Below, piece after piece: positions 11,331 through 23,256 of a DNA stretch of 64,000 nucleotides; positions within the stretch are counted from its first letter, which is position 1; every line of letters begins with the position of its first letter. The stretch spans positions 79,852-143,851 of the forward strand of contig VXAA01004092.1 in NCBI GenBank assembly GCA_013399115.1. Direction: 5' to 3'. Under the pieces are notes generated by a model. The model saw nothing but the letters and a program-made list of their open reading frames with translations. It was not told the origin of the DNA and made no database searches. The DNA is from Anseranas semipalmata (lineage: Eukaryota > Chordata > Aves > Anseriformes > Anseranatidae). The translations under genes and the position numbers were made by a program.

Positions 11331-14300
11331 GTATTAAATTGTTGTGTGCATTCAGCATTTGTCATTATGTAAGATATTGCTAGAAAGATGACAGGTTATC
11401 TTTGCAGTCTTCCTCACTGAATATTTTAAGCATAAGATTAGAAAAACTTTTTTCAGAGATGGTCTATATATGTGTCCGTCATCAGAGCAAGAGTCCTGCA
11501 GATGTCTTAATATCCTTTCTATTATTTTGTTTGCCATCCTTTTGCAGAAAAATCTTTTTTCTTCTGCTGGGACTCCCTGTTTTGTAAGGCGTTCCTTATA
11601 CGAAAATATTTTTACCTTGTATTAAAAGTCTCCCTATTACCTGATAGCATTTTACTGAAACAGCTTTACCTGGTATTTATGCCCTTTTGCAAATAGACCA
11701 GTGAGCTGCAGATTTAGGGGGAAGACATGAGAAAGTGCTTAAAGCAAACTTAACTTCTTTAGCAGAAGTGAGCAGAATAATAGGTCAGCTAAAAATATGC
11801 TGCACTTCAGAGAGTTTCCATAGATGTTGGGGATTACTGTGGATGTTGAGGACTCTCAAGAACATGGTACTAGGACACCTATAATTACCTCTGAACGAGA
11901 GGGAAAGCTTTGTTTTACTTCATCTGTTTTAACAATATTTGACAGTTGGAAGTAAGGTGAACACTAAGACTAAATGAGTTCAGTTCATCAAAGCATCCAC
12001 TCTTTTCCTGCATTTAGCTGGTAGTCGTTCACCATTTCTTTGCCAAGTGACTTCAAAATAGGAGAAATGATGATGTCTTCATGGAGTCTCAGAGAAGAGA
12101 GAGAAAAGCCAGCTGAAATCTCAAATGATATTCCTGTGGAGATTTGGAGCTTGTCATATATAACTCAATTAAAAACACTGCATATTTCAGTATCCAAATA
12201 ATTGTATTAGAACTACTCTATACTGTGTTCTGGTATACTATCTTGGCTGAAGGAGGCTGTTTTTTCTCCAGTGCTGCTTCCTAAAGCAAAAGAAGCTAGG
12301 CAACAATAAATTGAGTCAAAGAGGTAAAAGGAAAAATAATCACATTCCATGCTGCATCCAAACATCTCTGATTGCTTTCTGTCTGTCATATTCAGGGCAA
12401 TATGTTCCTTTCTGCTACAAGGCATGGAAGAAATCAAAAAAATATACCAGCCATATCCAGATGATTAAGTTTGGGGAGGGAACAGAAGGTGTTCAGTGCT
12501 CTGTTTTTCTTCTCAGAAATAGCAGAATACCCTCTATATATCATAATAGTATTGGATTCTCCATTTGTTTTGTTTTGTTTCCCTGAGGATAGGGCAGAGG
12601 CAGGGATGGAGGACCCAAGGTAATGAGCTGGATGTGAAAAACTCAGTACTTCAACAGTATTTTTGACAAGGAACATGTATAATTGTTTTCCTCTTTTGTC
12701 TCTGACAAACTCCAACAATTTCCCAAATATGTGGATGTGTGGATAGACCAGACAAGATATATCCAGTTGACAAGGCAGTAGAAAATCGTTTTCTTACAGG
12801 AATCACCATTATCATGCATTAATTGATATAAAGATGGACTTTTCTGGAAGCATTCTGCTTAAATCTGTGAAAAGTTCAAAGAACAATATCATGATTCTGG
12901 TGTAAACTGATGCCAAGATTCACTAAATTTTTTATATTTTTCAGTCTAGAGGATCACCATATATAACTTGGGGTTTTTAATACATACATGTCATTTGTTG
13001 CAAATCAGCTCAATCTTGTTCAAAATACTTCCAACAGAGGATCTTCAGTAGAGCTGAAATAACAAGGCTTTACGTATAAGTTGTAATTGCCAATTTATGA
13101 CAGCTTGGTCACAAAGTAATCTAGATGAAAAGGGGTAAGAAACAGTTTCATAGTCTTAGTTGTAAAGAGGTCTTGCTCTCTGCATCTTGTCATCTGGATG
13201 GTGGAATATCGGTATCATAAAAGAACGCCATTCTTGCTCATTCCTCTTCAGATCACTTGAAGTGAACCATTTGAAAAGTTTAGAGCTCTCAAGGAATGCT
13301 TCCCTTCCCATTCAGTATTTGCTATAGAAATTGATTAAGTAGTTTCACTAAACCCTGGACAAAACTGGTGGAGAAATGGAAGGAGTTGGGCAGGGTTACA
13401 GGTAGGGACATGGGTGCACAAGTTGGGTGGGTGATAGAGTCTTTAAAAGAATAAAGTAAAAAATAAAATAAAAAAGGCAAAAAGCTGGTAGGAACAGGAC
13501 TGCAGAGTGCCTGTTCAATGTCCTTCTCTAGATTTGGACTCATTATTCAAGTCAAAAACCTTTCCTTCCTGCCAAGTCGCCGCAAGCTGCAAGCACTTAG
13601 GAATGCTGGGAACATAGTTGAACAGTGTAGGACTAATTTAGCAACTTTTTGCATGTACATTATGTTACATCTGGTTAATCATACAAAGTGGCTCTTCTCC
13701 CTGCTTCACACAAAACCTTTGCTACCTCGGTGTGCTACATGGATTTGCTTTAGGATTGTACATAGAGAGGGCAACTCTCTATGAGGGCAATAAAAGGGAG
13801 GGCATGAAGTAGAGGGCTGCAGGAGGGCTATGGTCACAACCTAGCTAATTGTGTTTCAGTCTTGCCTCGGCCCCCAGAATTCCTCAGTTATGCTGGGCAA
13901 GTCATGTAGCTAAAGGTTGTCAAGCATAACTCTGTACTCCATGCTGCTTGTTTTCAGAGGGCTTAACACCAAGAACTTTAGATTGATTTACTCAATTTTT
14001 GGAGCACTTATAGCTGTAGCAGGGGCCAATTTAATAGGAACTGTGGTTTGAAGGTGAAAAATGCAATATAACGTGAAATAATCTGAAGGACCAGACATAG
14101 GCTTCTCAAACTTGGTTGCCCAAAAGGAGCTGACGCTTTTGATCATTCTTGTCTTAATCTTTGTGCTTCTGCTCTCAATGTGTCAGATACATGAAAGAAA
14201 ATGTGCTCAGTCATTTGTAAAAAATGGAAGTAGACAGAAACTTTCATTCCGGTATATATTAGCCTTTAATTTTAAGTAAATTTACTTGAAATATGTTTAG

Positions 14301-14394
14301 ATCTGTTGTATTAAAATTAAATTGGTCTTTGTCAGTGACAACAGAATGAAGTATTTTTAATGATGGCTTAAGAAGAAAAGGAATCTTGCTTTTG

Positions 14395-14463
14395 GGGGAG
14401 GGGGGGTTGTTTTGTGTGTGTATGTGTGTGTGTTTTGTTTTCTGTTTTCTGTTTTTTTTTTTC
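14395..14463. repeat. G-run plus (TG)n and T-rich low-complexity tract
   Basis: A G-rich start is followed by TGTGTGTG steps, TTTTG/TTTTC units and a T run. It is low-complexity sequence, and the minus-strand frame rich in TH repeats that crosses it is not coding. Confidence 0.85.
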
Positions 14464-15285
14464 CTTCCCCTGCAGGAATGTCAGAAACAAGAAAGGGAAA
14501 GAATATAATGGTATTACATAGGAGAGAAATGCCTGGGAAATGCTGAACAGTACTGTGAGGGGCAGAGGGTTAAGCATTGTTTTTAGACTCCAAAGCCAGG
14601 GATGCGCTGAATAATTTTACAAAAGACCATGGAAAGGCACACGCACACTGGGAACATGTCTGATGTACCTCTTCATATTGACCATTGTCTGGTTTTGTCT
14701 GTTAGCATTGTGCTTCCCACTCCACTGGCTCGCGGAATGCTCACAGGGGAAGGAAACTGCACAACTAACAAAACATGGCAGTTCAGTGAAAAGAAGCTTT
14801 GTTTTGTTTAACTGCCTTGAACAGCTATTTTATACCAACAGCAACGGGTGAAATAGAGCAAAGAAAGTGTGGACAAACCTTGGGTTCTCCCTCCAGTTTA
14901 AACAAAAGGAAATAGGCACTCATTTCTTCTCCTAATTCTCTGAAATCTCAGCATTACAGCTCCTGGGTGCTGTGTTCATTTGTCTTTGCAGAGAGCTAGG
15001 ATGAGCTGCATGGCAGGATTCCTGAAGTGTGGTGGTTTTTGTTGTTGACCAGTAGCAAATATCTGCAAAGAAATAATAGGCTAGTGTATTTACAATCATG
15101 TATTTGATTTAGCTACATCTGCTTATTTAAAATATTTATTAATTACATTTCAAATACTTCTTCTGACTTGCTAACCTGTTTTTAATTAAATACTTGTTAA
15201 GTTGATTGACTTAATTGAAATAAATGCAACACCCTGATGAGAACTGGGTTATTTTGAATCTAGTTAACCTTCACATGAAGAGTTG

Positions 15286-15303
15286 TTTTTTTTTTTTTTT
15301 TTT
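15286..15303. repeat. T18 homopolymer
   Basis: Eighteen consecutive T on the plus strand, followed directly by CTGCAG. No retrocopy is recognisable next to it. Confidence 0.95.
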
Positions 15304-16117
15304 CTGCAGTGTAATTACAATTGAGATTAGCTTATTATGCACATAAAGAGTGACCTTTCATCTTGTCCAAGGTAAAGACAAACACAGAGGCATTTACTGC
15401 ATGAGCAGAAAGTACACAGATTTTAATATGAGATACAACCTTATTGCTAGTTTTGTCTTTTGGGGCGCTCTGTTGTTCAGATGGACATGCTATTTTTATT
15501 TGTGAAGCTTGAAAAAACATGAATCAGGAGAGAGGTTCTTTTGGTAGGTCCTATGCAGAACCTTAAAAAGAATAAATGAATTCTGCTACTAAAACAGGCT
15601 TCGTTTCTGACTGCATCTCGTGTTTGTTAGGCTGCCTCTCTGGATGTCCTTGTGCTACGTCTTGAATAAAAATGAAGCTTCAAAATTGTAGTTTCTCTCT
15701 TTTTCTCCTTCTATCAGGCTTGTCAATTCTCTTTAAAAAAAAAAAATGAAAAAAGATGAAAAGCCCTAGTGACTGCTGTATATAGGCCTCAAGTGCAGAA
15801 CCCTTCCCATCAAGGCTTCTCTTTGTTTTTCAAGGCCCCATTCATTGGGAATACTTCTGTTAATTGTATTGTTATATATCCTCATACTTCATTTAAATGC
15901 TGACATGGGATACAGTACTGCTGTGTTTTAATGAGTGTGGTAATGACTTGAGGCATAGCATGTATGTAGAGGGAATAGTAATGAAAAATAAAATTATATT
16001 TTAATTGACAATATATGTGTAATAAAAAGCATGTAGGTAACATCACAATCTAGCAGACATAGATAGCATTAAAATGTAAAGACTCACACCTTTATGTCAG
16101 GACACCCTTCCTTAGTG

Positions 16118-16275
16118 AGTTGTAAGTTGTGTTCCTGGACATGTTGCACAAAGGCTATGTGCATTGTTTTCATCACCTATAAAATAGGAAGTAAGCATTC
16201 TTATTTACTGTTGTAAAACAACTCAATTTAAAGCTTCCATGTAAATATCTTAGTACTATATTTCGTGTTATTATG
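16118..16275 (+). mobile_element. Probable MIR/CORE-type SINE fragment, ancient
   Basis: The order GTTCCTGGACATGTTGCAC, then TGTGCATTGTTTTCATCACC, then TATAAAATAGGAAGTAA, then TTATTTACTGTTGTAAA parallels the MIR 3' half: CTTGGACAAGTT, CTCTGTGCxTxxGTTTCCTCATC, TGTAAAATGGGGATAA, CCTATTTAC..GTTGTAA. It ends in a stretch resembling the 'gtaaagtgcttagta' end. Substitutions are spread evenly, as expected for a very old amniote SINE. Limits are approximate and the call needs a repeat-library search. Confidence 0.62.
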
Positions 16276-18248
16276 GCAGTGTGATGTTAAATACTGAAAG
16301 TAGAGGCCTAAGGAATCTCCTGATTTTTGTTAATACCACTATCATAAAGAGCTGTTTGGCATCAACATCTGAGGAGAGGACAGGCTGATGCTCTTCAGTT
16401 TATGACTCCTTATAACCAGTTACTTTTGTTCCATAAAAAATACTGAGTATTTTATGTTCTGTAGAACAGTACCAGGGTAAATTCTATGGTACCTGAAAAA
16501 CCTTCCTCAAAATGCAGAATAATATCCTAGAATACATGCATTATTCTCACTTGGCTAATGGGACAGATAAAAATTAACGTTCAAATCAAGGCCTCCATTA
16601 GAGGCAATATTTATATTTTTAAATTGTATAGATATACCAAGCCTTTTCTGTGGTAAATTAGAGGCTGTATGAACTACTGTGCTTATTGGATCTTCTTGTT
16701 CTGAGGAATACTGATTGTGCTTATTTAAGGTTCAAAATACATTCACTTGTAATGGTAATGAATACTGATTTAGGCTATATGCTGGGGAAGTGAAAAGTTT
16801 TCATTCACTTGATGCAGGTGTAGATTCTAGATGAGCTGGTGGAACTGGATTCCTTATAAAACTTCTTTGCCTGGGCTCTTCCTCAAATTCAAAAGCAAGA
16901 GTTGTGGGAGGTAATATTTTCCTTTTGTATTTTAACAGCATAGTAATGGTCCCACACACACTAGAATTCATTGCTATTGTCACCTGTCTGTTAATCGGGT
17001 TTTCAGTGTAAGCTGATATTAAGTTGTTAAAATATCATTCAAAGTCAGATGAAAAATATTTTAGGTGCTGATTAGCTTATAGAATGACTAAGTCCATAAA
17101 TGTTAGTTTGTCTACAAGAAAGATTTAATAATATTAAAGTCACGACTGATGAGTTCACAAAGCGAGAAATCATGCATTTTTAACTTCTGTTGTCTGTAGC
17201 AAATATTTTTAATAATCTGACCTCTAAGTCTCACTAGTGAATGACTGATGTCTTCCTGTTTTACCTAATCCCATTGCCTTGCTGTGATCTTACAAATAAA
17301 TTGCAAACAAGCATTTAAAAGGAAAAAGAAATATTTCTCTATTGTATAACAGGCATCATAATGTTCTAAACCTAACAGTGATCCAAGTTGCTGATTATTT
17401 GTGTCTGGTAAGATACCAATGCAGAATTCAGAATAGTGAATACAAATAAATATAAATGCCTATCAACAGTGGAGAGGGCAGTGACATCTGAAGGACCAGC
17501 TGAGGACAATGTGCTGCCTCACCTTGAGACAAAACGATCGTCATGGAAAAACTTGAAAGTCTTACTCTGAACTTGCTTACCACAGATTCCTTTGGGTTCA
17601 TTAACTTTACATTGACTTGAGGTTGTATACATTAAAGGCGTTTTGTGTAAATATGATGGAGCTGAGGCACTAGGAACCCAGGTATGTATGGCTAAATCTG
17701 GCTCTGTCAGCTCAGACATAAACATACCTATGTGGAGTGATCTTAAAGTTAAACCCTTTTAGATACATATGCCCTTAGTTATAGATGCAATTAGGTTGGG
17801 GGGTAGTTGTTTAGGGCGTAGCACTGGAGTAAAATGTCCCCTTGGAGACATTTTAGTCTGCATAGTGCTCAGCCACCAATAGTGACTGGAAATGATTGTC
17901 ACTTCACCGCAGCCAGCTCTAGGTAGCACCTGCCCTAGAACTTTCAGGAGGAAGCTGTGCTGTCCCTTGCTAGCACTTTTAGGGGAGGTCCACACTAAGT
18001 GGTACGGCAATGGAAGTTTGCTTCTAGGTTAGGGATGAGATGTTTCACAGTTGGTCTGAAAAAGCTCATACTGCTTCAGACTGGGTAGTAATTTATTTTG
18101 AAGATAAATATAAAATCTGGGTTTCTGTGGTTGTCAGTCTAATGCTGTAAATGAATATTAAATACACTTTCAAAAGTCAGTGACAGAATTTAATAAAATA
18201 CTTTTTATAATACTTTTCAATATTGTGTTAAGTGGTGGTAAATGATTT

Positions 18249-18280
18249 TAAAAAAAAAAGAGAGAGAGAGAGAGAGAGAA
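18249..18280. repeat. A10 plus (GA)10 microsatellite
   Basis: A10 followed by about ten GA units, ending in GAAACC. It is a perfect dinucleotide array and likely polymorphic. Confidence 0.92.
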
Positions 18281-19700
18281 ACCGGTCAAATCTAAAAGTT
18301 AAAGTAGAAATGAAAAGGCTGAAGTTGATAGGAAATTTTTCATATTTTATGCCACTCAGTTCTCAGATGAATATGTATGACTACTTTTGTACCAATAAAG
18401 ATATTTTATTATTTTAATTCCTCTGAGGTAGCCAATCAATTAAAATATTATACCTGTCAGTTTGCCCTTGATGTCTCTTAATGGCTCTTATTTAAGTTTT
18501 CTTGCTCCTTAATAACTTGGTTCTACGTGGTTGAAGCTTTGAAAAGATGAAATTTCTTTTCTCTGGCAAAGAATAAGATCAAAGTTATGCTAGCTCGAGG
18601 TGTTGATATTTTCTTAATTAGAGCAGGTTTTCTTCTCTCTCTTAGAAGTCTCATGTAGAAATTAAAGTACAGCTTTTTTTTTTTCCTTTCCTCTGTTGTT
18701 CTTTCTCACCCAGATGATCAATTGCAATCCCTATTTGTTTGCAAGGCTTTAGACCTTGTGGTTTTGGAATGCGGTCTCATCTTTTTCTTCTCTAAGATCT
18801 TCTATCAGGAGCCTCTAGAGAGGAAGTGGAGTCTCCTTTCTTTTGGTCAGAACATTAGAAGTTGTGCTGTTGTGGTTTTCCTTCAGAAAAGGAAGTTTCT
18901 TCTACTTATGTGTATTCAAATTGGGAATGTTGCTGGAGAATGCTATAATGGTGTTTTGTTTTTTGTTTTTTTGATTCCATTTATTCTCACAAGTTAACCC
19001 AGTGATAATTTATATAGATTGCATGTTTATTAGCCTAAATATTAACCTGTGATAATGTTTCCTGTTCAGCCAGACTATTCTCTCAAAGTTTAACTCTAGG
19101 TTATGATATCTGCCAATATTTTTTTATATCCAAGGTATGATATCTGCCACAGGCAGAATGTGTAAATTTGTTCTAAACTCATGTCAAATTGAAAATGTTA
19201 TGAACTTGATACACTTCAAGTGCTTTGATTAAAAGAGTCAATGCACGGTGAGGTTTGCCTACAGTTGTTTTTTTGATGCATGCACTTAAACACAGAGTTG
19301 TGATTCACTGAAGGCTGCTATGGTCAGGCAGTGACCTTTAAAAGAAAGGATAAGTGCTGTCCTAGAGCTCCTGTGTGGTGTTGTAGAGCTGAATTAAAAT
19401 TTTTGTGTCTGAACTCTGCATCTTTAAAAGGAGAGCTACTGTCTTCATTACTTTGTTGTTTGCTGAGAATGTATAATCTTAATGACTAAGACGTCCTTTC
19501 ATGTAATTTGTAATACAGTTGTCCCCATCTTAGCTGGAACATTCAGGTCAAAGAAAGTTTTAATTTACAAAGTGTAAATGATAACTGTTATGATCTTGTC
19601 AAATACAGACTGCTAGAAATGCTACTGAATCCTGAATCTCAATGCATTGCAATATCCATAGGATAGGAAAGAGATTTGTATCTGTTCCAAGACAATATAC

Positions 19701-19742
19701 TCTGTGTGTGTCTGTGTCTGTGTGCATGAATGTGTGTGTGTT
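19701..19742. repeat. (TG)n microsatellite with TCTG interruptions
   Basis: TG steps interrupted by TCTG and by GCATGAA. This explains the C/V-rich open frame across it, which is not a gene. Confidence 0.88.
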
Positions 19743-19847
19743 TCCAATAGTACGGATGCTTGGGTTGCTTTGGGGAAGAGAGTTCACTTGGTGACCTCTG
19801 TTGCGAACTTCATTTCCTACCTGTCTGTCAGTGGATATAAGGAGGTA

Positions 19848-19896
19848 TCTCTCTCTGTCTCTCTGTCTCTCTCTTTTTTTTGGGGGGGGGTGGGGT
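19848..19896. repeat. (TCTG/TC)n, T9, G9 low-complexity tract
   Basis: TCTCTCTG units run into nine T and then nine G followed by TGGGG. The junction of pyrimidine and G runs is sequencing-prone. Confidence 0.88.
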
Positions 19897-22403
19897 AGAG
19901 GAGTGGTTCACTATTTGGACCGCGTTATTTTACATTGAACCTGTTTTGGCCATTCAGTTTTCTGCTCCTTGGGGCAGAATGCACTTCATTGTATTGCTCA
20001 GTACATTATCTATAGCTTTAACACTGCACACAGAAATGAGAGCATCTGGAACAGATATATGTGTCCAATATTGAAAAGATCCAGATATTTAAGACCAAGT
20101 TGCTGAGGAGCCTGGAATACTTCACTTGAGTGGGACTCCCCAGTGACGCCAAGGGCTTAAAACAGCAAAGAATACAACAAATAACTTTGACATTTTATCT
20201 AGAACCCATTAAGCATTCTTTTAGGTCATCCTTTGAGGATATTTCTCTTTAGTTCCAAAAGGTATTCATTAACCTTAAGATTAAATTCATATATTAGGAT
20301 CTCTCAGGATCAAGGCTGGTACATAAAACCACAGAACAAAATGTGTTGTTAGAGCAGTTTGAATATATAGGGGAAAGAAATAAGCTTTCACCCCATTTTC
20401 TTTCCAGTGCTTGATTTACTTTGTTTTCCTTGTGACAACTTTAAGGTCTTTTTTTCCATTGACTTAATGGATACATGTATATATGTCCCATTAAAGTCAA
20501 AAGAAATTACCTGTATCTCCTCTCCCTGAATAAGAAACACTCTTAGATGCTGCATTCATTAACAGTTTTGGTGATCCAGGACCTGCTTGCAGAGGTGAAA
20601 ATGAAGCACAAGCAAAGGAGTTGTGGGGAAAGTTATCATGGTCATGCACTTCTCAAAGATACTGCTAGGTTGAAGTATCCTGTGCACGTGTGTGTGCGTG
20701 TGGGTGTCTTTGGGAGAGAAAGGGAATTGAAACGTTAACATTTGGTCACATAAACATGGCTAGGGTATGATTACACTAAGGATCAATTCCATACTGGCAT
20801 AAAAAAGGATTAGGTTGTTTTTGGCTTTGGCTTGGTGTGGAAGTAGAAAAACTGTGAGAAAAGCAGTCAGCAAATGCATGGATTTAAGTAATTGTTTCTC
20901 AGAATAATTGGTGATAGTCTCAAAAGGCTCTATTATCACTAATTTCCATTACAATTGAAAAAATGAAGGCTGAAAGATCTTATTGCTTATACTCATTTTA
21001 TATATATTTTTTAAATGCATTGGCTTCAACTTCTATAACTGCGTGAAATTCTGGACTCAGTGAATCGATGACAAATTTCTGACTGATGAAATTCAACCCT
21101 TTTCTCATCCTCTGGTTTGCATTCCTGTGTTTTGAAGTTATGCACATAGGTCACTCTTTCAAAGAAGGAACTCATTATTTACAGTAAAAGATTAAATAAA
21201 ACTCGCACTGTCTTTACTGACTTTGATAACTGCCTATATGAGCAAGCTGATTTGGTGAGAAAAATGCTAACCGTATAGATGGAGGCTTTTTTATTCAAGA
21301 AGTTCTGAGGAGCTTTGGTATATTTTGAAGCCAAAGGTAATAGTTGATTAACTCTGCATAATCGCAGTCCTTAAGTGTACAATATTCAGTATTTGATCTC
21401 ATAGTTGCACTTCTTTTGTAATTCTGAATTGTGAAACCAAATGAGACCAAATTGTAATTTTTCTTGGCCACATTGCAAGGTCTAATTGAATTTGAGTAGG
21501 AAGGGAACTAAGAAGACTGTAGGTGGGCAGTTACCATTGATTTAGGCATGGGTTCACTGAGGTTGAGAGGGGGGATTGGTTTATATTTTTGGGGTTTTTT
21601 TGGGGTGGGGGTATGTTTGTTTTATGGACAATTCAGATGGTTTGAGTTCCTTAGATTTTTCATTAGGAAGTAAGTTTTGCAGATCTCAAATCATTCTTTT
21701 ACTTCCTTCTTATAGCTCTTGCAGGTTTTCAGCTTTCTGCTGTTTGGAGCACTGTGTTGAGCACGCTTTTTGGAAGGGGTGTTCACAGGTGTTCTGCACC
21801 CAGTGCAGAAGTGCCACCTTGTTGTGTCAGAATTCAAAATTGAGTCAATTTAGCATCAAAGTTACTATGTAGGGAAAATATATATGATATCTAAAAGCTA
21901 GCCAAAAATAAAGCAAAGTTTTTTGTTCCCCCTGCCCTCAAGTGAGAGGTCTCAGGGACAAATTAACATTAGACTTCTTTAGGTTTCAAAATGAGTCTTA
22001 AATCCTAGCTCTCTTTTTACTACAACCACTTCAAATTTGATTTTCATTATCTCAGTGAATGTAAAAGAAATTTAGTATAGCGCATTTCTGAATATAGTAT
22101 GGCCATTACATCTGGCTCACCTTTTTTCAGACCCTTCAGTGAGGATGTCACCCTTTAACTGAATGGTAATATCTTACAGAATAAGGATGAGGTAGCTAGG
22201 TAGCTTCCCTTCCCTTCCTCCATCCTTCCAGAAGCACTCATTGTTCATAGTCATTTAAACACAGCTAAAGGTGTGCAAGTCTTTTGAAATAAGCCTTTTG
22301 AAAGAATGCTTTGTAAGTTTTTGTTGTTGTTATTTTTTAAACAGTTCACAAGAATATTCTCTGGTTTTACTTTAAAGCCAATAATATGCTAGTATTTTAG
22401 TGG

Positions 22404-22458
22404 GTTTTTTTGTTTTTTTTTTTGTTTGTTTGTTTTTGTTTGTTTTTGTTTTTGTTTT
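22404..22458. repeat. (TTTG)n microsatellite
   Basis: TTTG and TTTTTG units interspersed with T11; simple sequence on the plus strand. Confidence 0.88.
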
Positions 22459-23226
22459 ACTTTTACAGTGAGATTTTGTCATTAAACTTCATTTAATTTG
22501 TTATACAGTGTAACATATTATGGTATTGTATAAAAATATCCCCCTCTGTCTTATGGGTCTGGTTTTATACAACACAATATTCTAGCAGTGGTTTCCTAGC
22601 TTAATATAAAGAAGTAATGATGGAAGGACAAAATGATGGACTTTTTCTTAGGAGAACTTTGTATCAACAGAATTTTAAAATGTAATGCTCTTTGCAGAAA
22701 GTTGTCTTTATCCCCTTTTTCTGTGATGACTAATGAGGCTTATGAAAAGTTTTCCAATTCCTCTTCCCCATCACAATGGATTATTCACTCTTGTCTGGGT
22801 GTGCAAGCAGAATCTGGAAAAAAAACGGCAGAGGTTAGGCTACGTTTTACAGCTGATGTTGTTCCAGCACAGCTGTTTTATTTTCTTTTAAAACTTTTGC
22901 TTTTTTTTTTCTTTTTCTTTAAAATCTAGAGGTATTTTGGGCTGCTACATAGGGGAATACCTAGATTCAGTCTTTAGTTATGTAAGCTAATGATGTATGG
23001 TCTTGTGTTAAGCTTCTTGACTGTGATTGCAAGATAATACTATATGCAGGTATCATCCAGCATTATAAGACAGATTTCTTAGGCAAAAAAATGCCTACTC
23101 TGTGTGTGTTATACAGCATATATTTTATAATATACACATTGCTTTCAGAATTACAGGTTATACTGGGATTCTGCAGTGGTCGTAGTTTCTCACCGTATTT
23201 TACACATTCTCTGATTACTTCAGGAA

Positions 23227-23256
23227 TTTTTATTTATTTATTTATTTTATTTTTTG
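23227..23256. repeat. (TTTA)n microsatellite
   Basis: Four to five perfect TTTA units followed by TTTTA and T6. Confidence 0.88.

Larger units (their letters stand above)
11331..16117. other. Unique AT-rich non-coding sequence
   Basis: No supported gene. Open frames stay below 95 codons. Simple sequence includes an A-rich patch at 13445-13480, a G run followed by TG/T-rich sequence at 14395-14463, a T18 run at 15286-15303 and an A12 run at 15735-15746. A cluster of homeodomain-type AT motifs at 15131-15220 is listed as a finding. A weak MIR-like string at 13850-13920 was not strong enough to annotate. Confidence 0.65.

Noticed and set aside
13850..13920. Possible MIR-like piece (GCTGGGCAAGTCATGTAGC)
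   Set aside because: Only one MIR landmark (the 'gggcaagtca' word) is legible; flanks do not continue the pattern.
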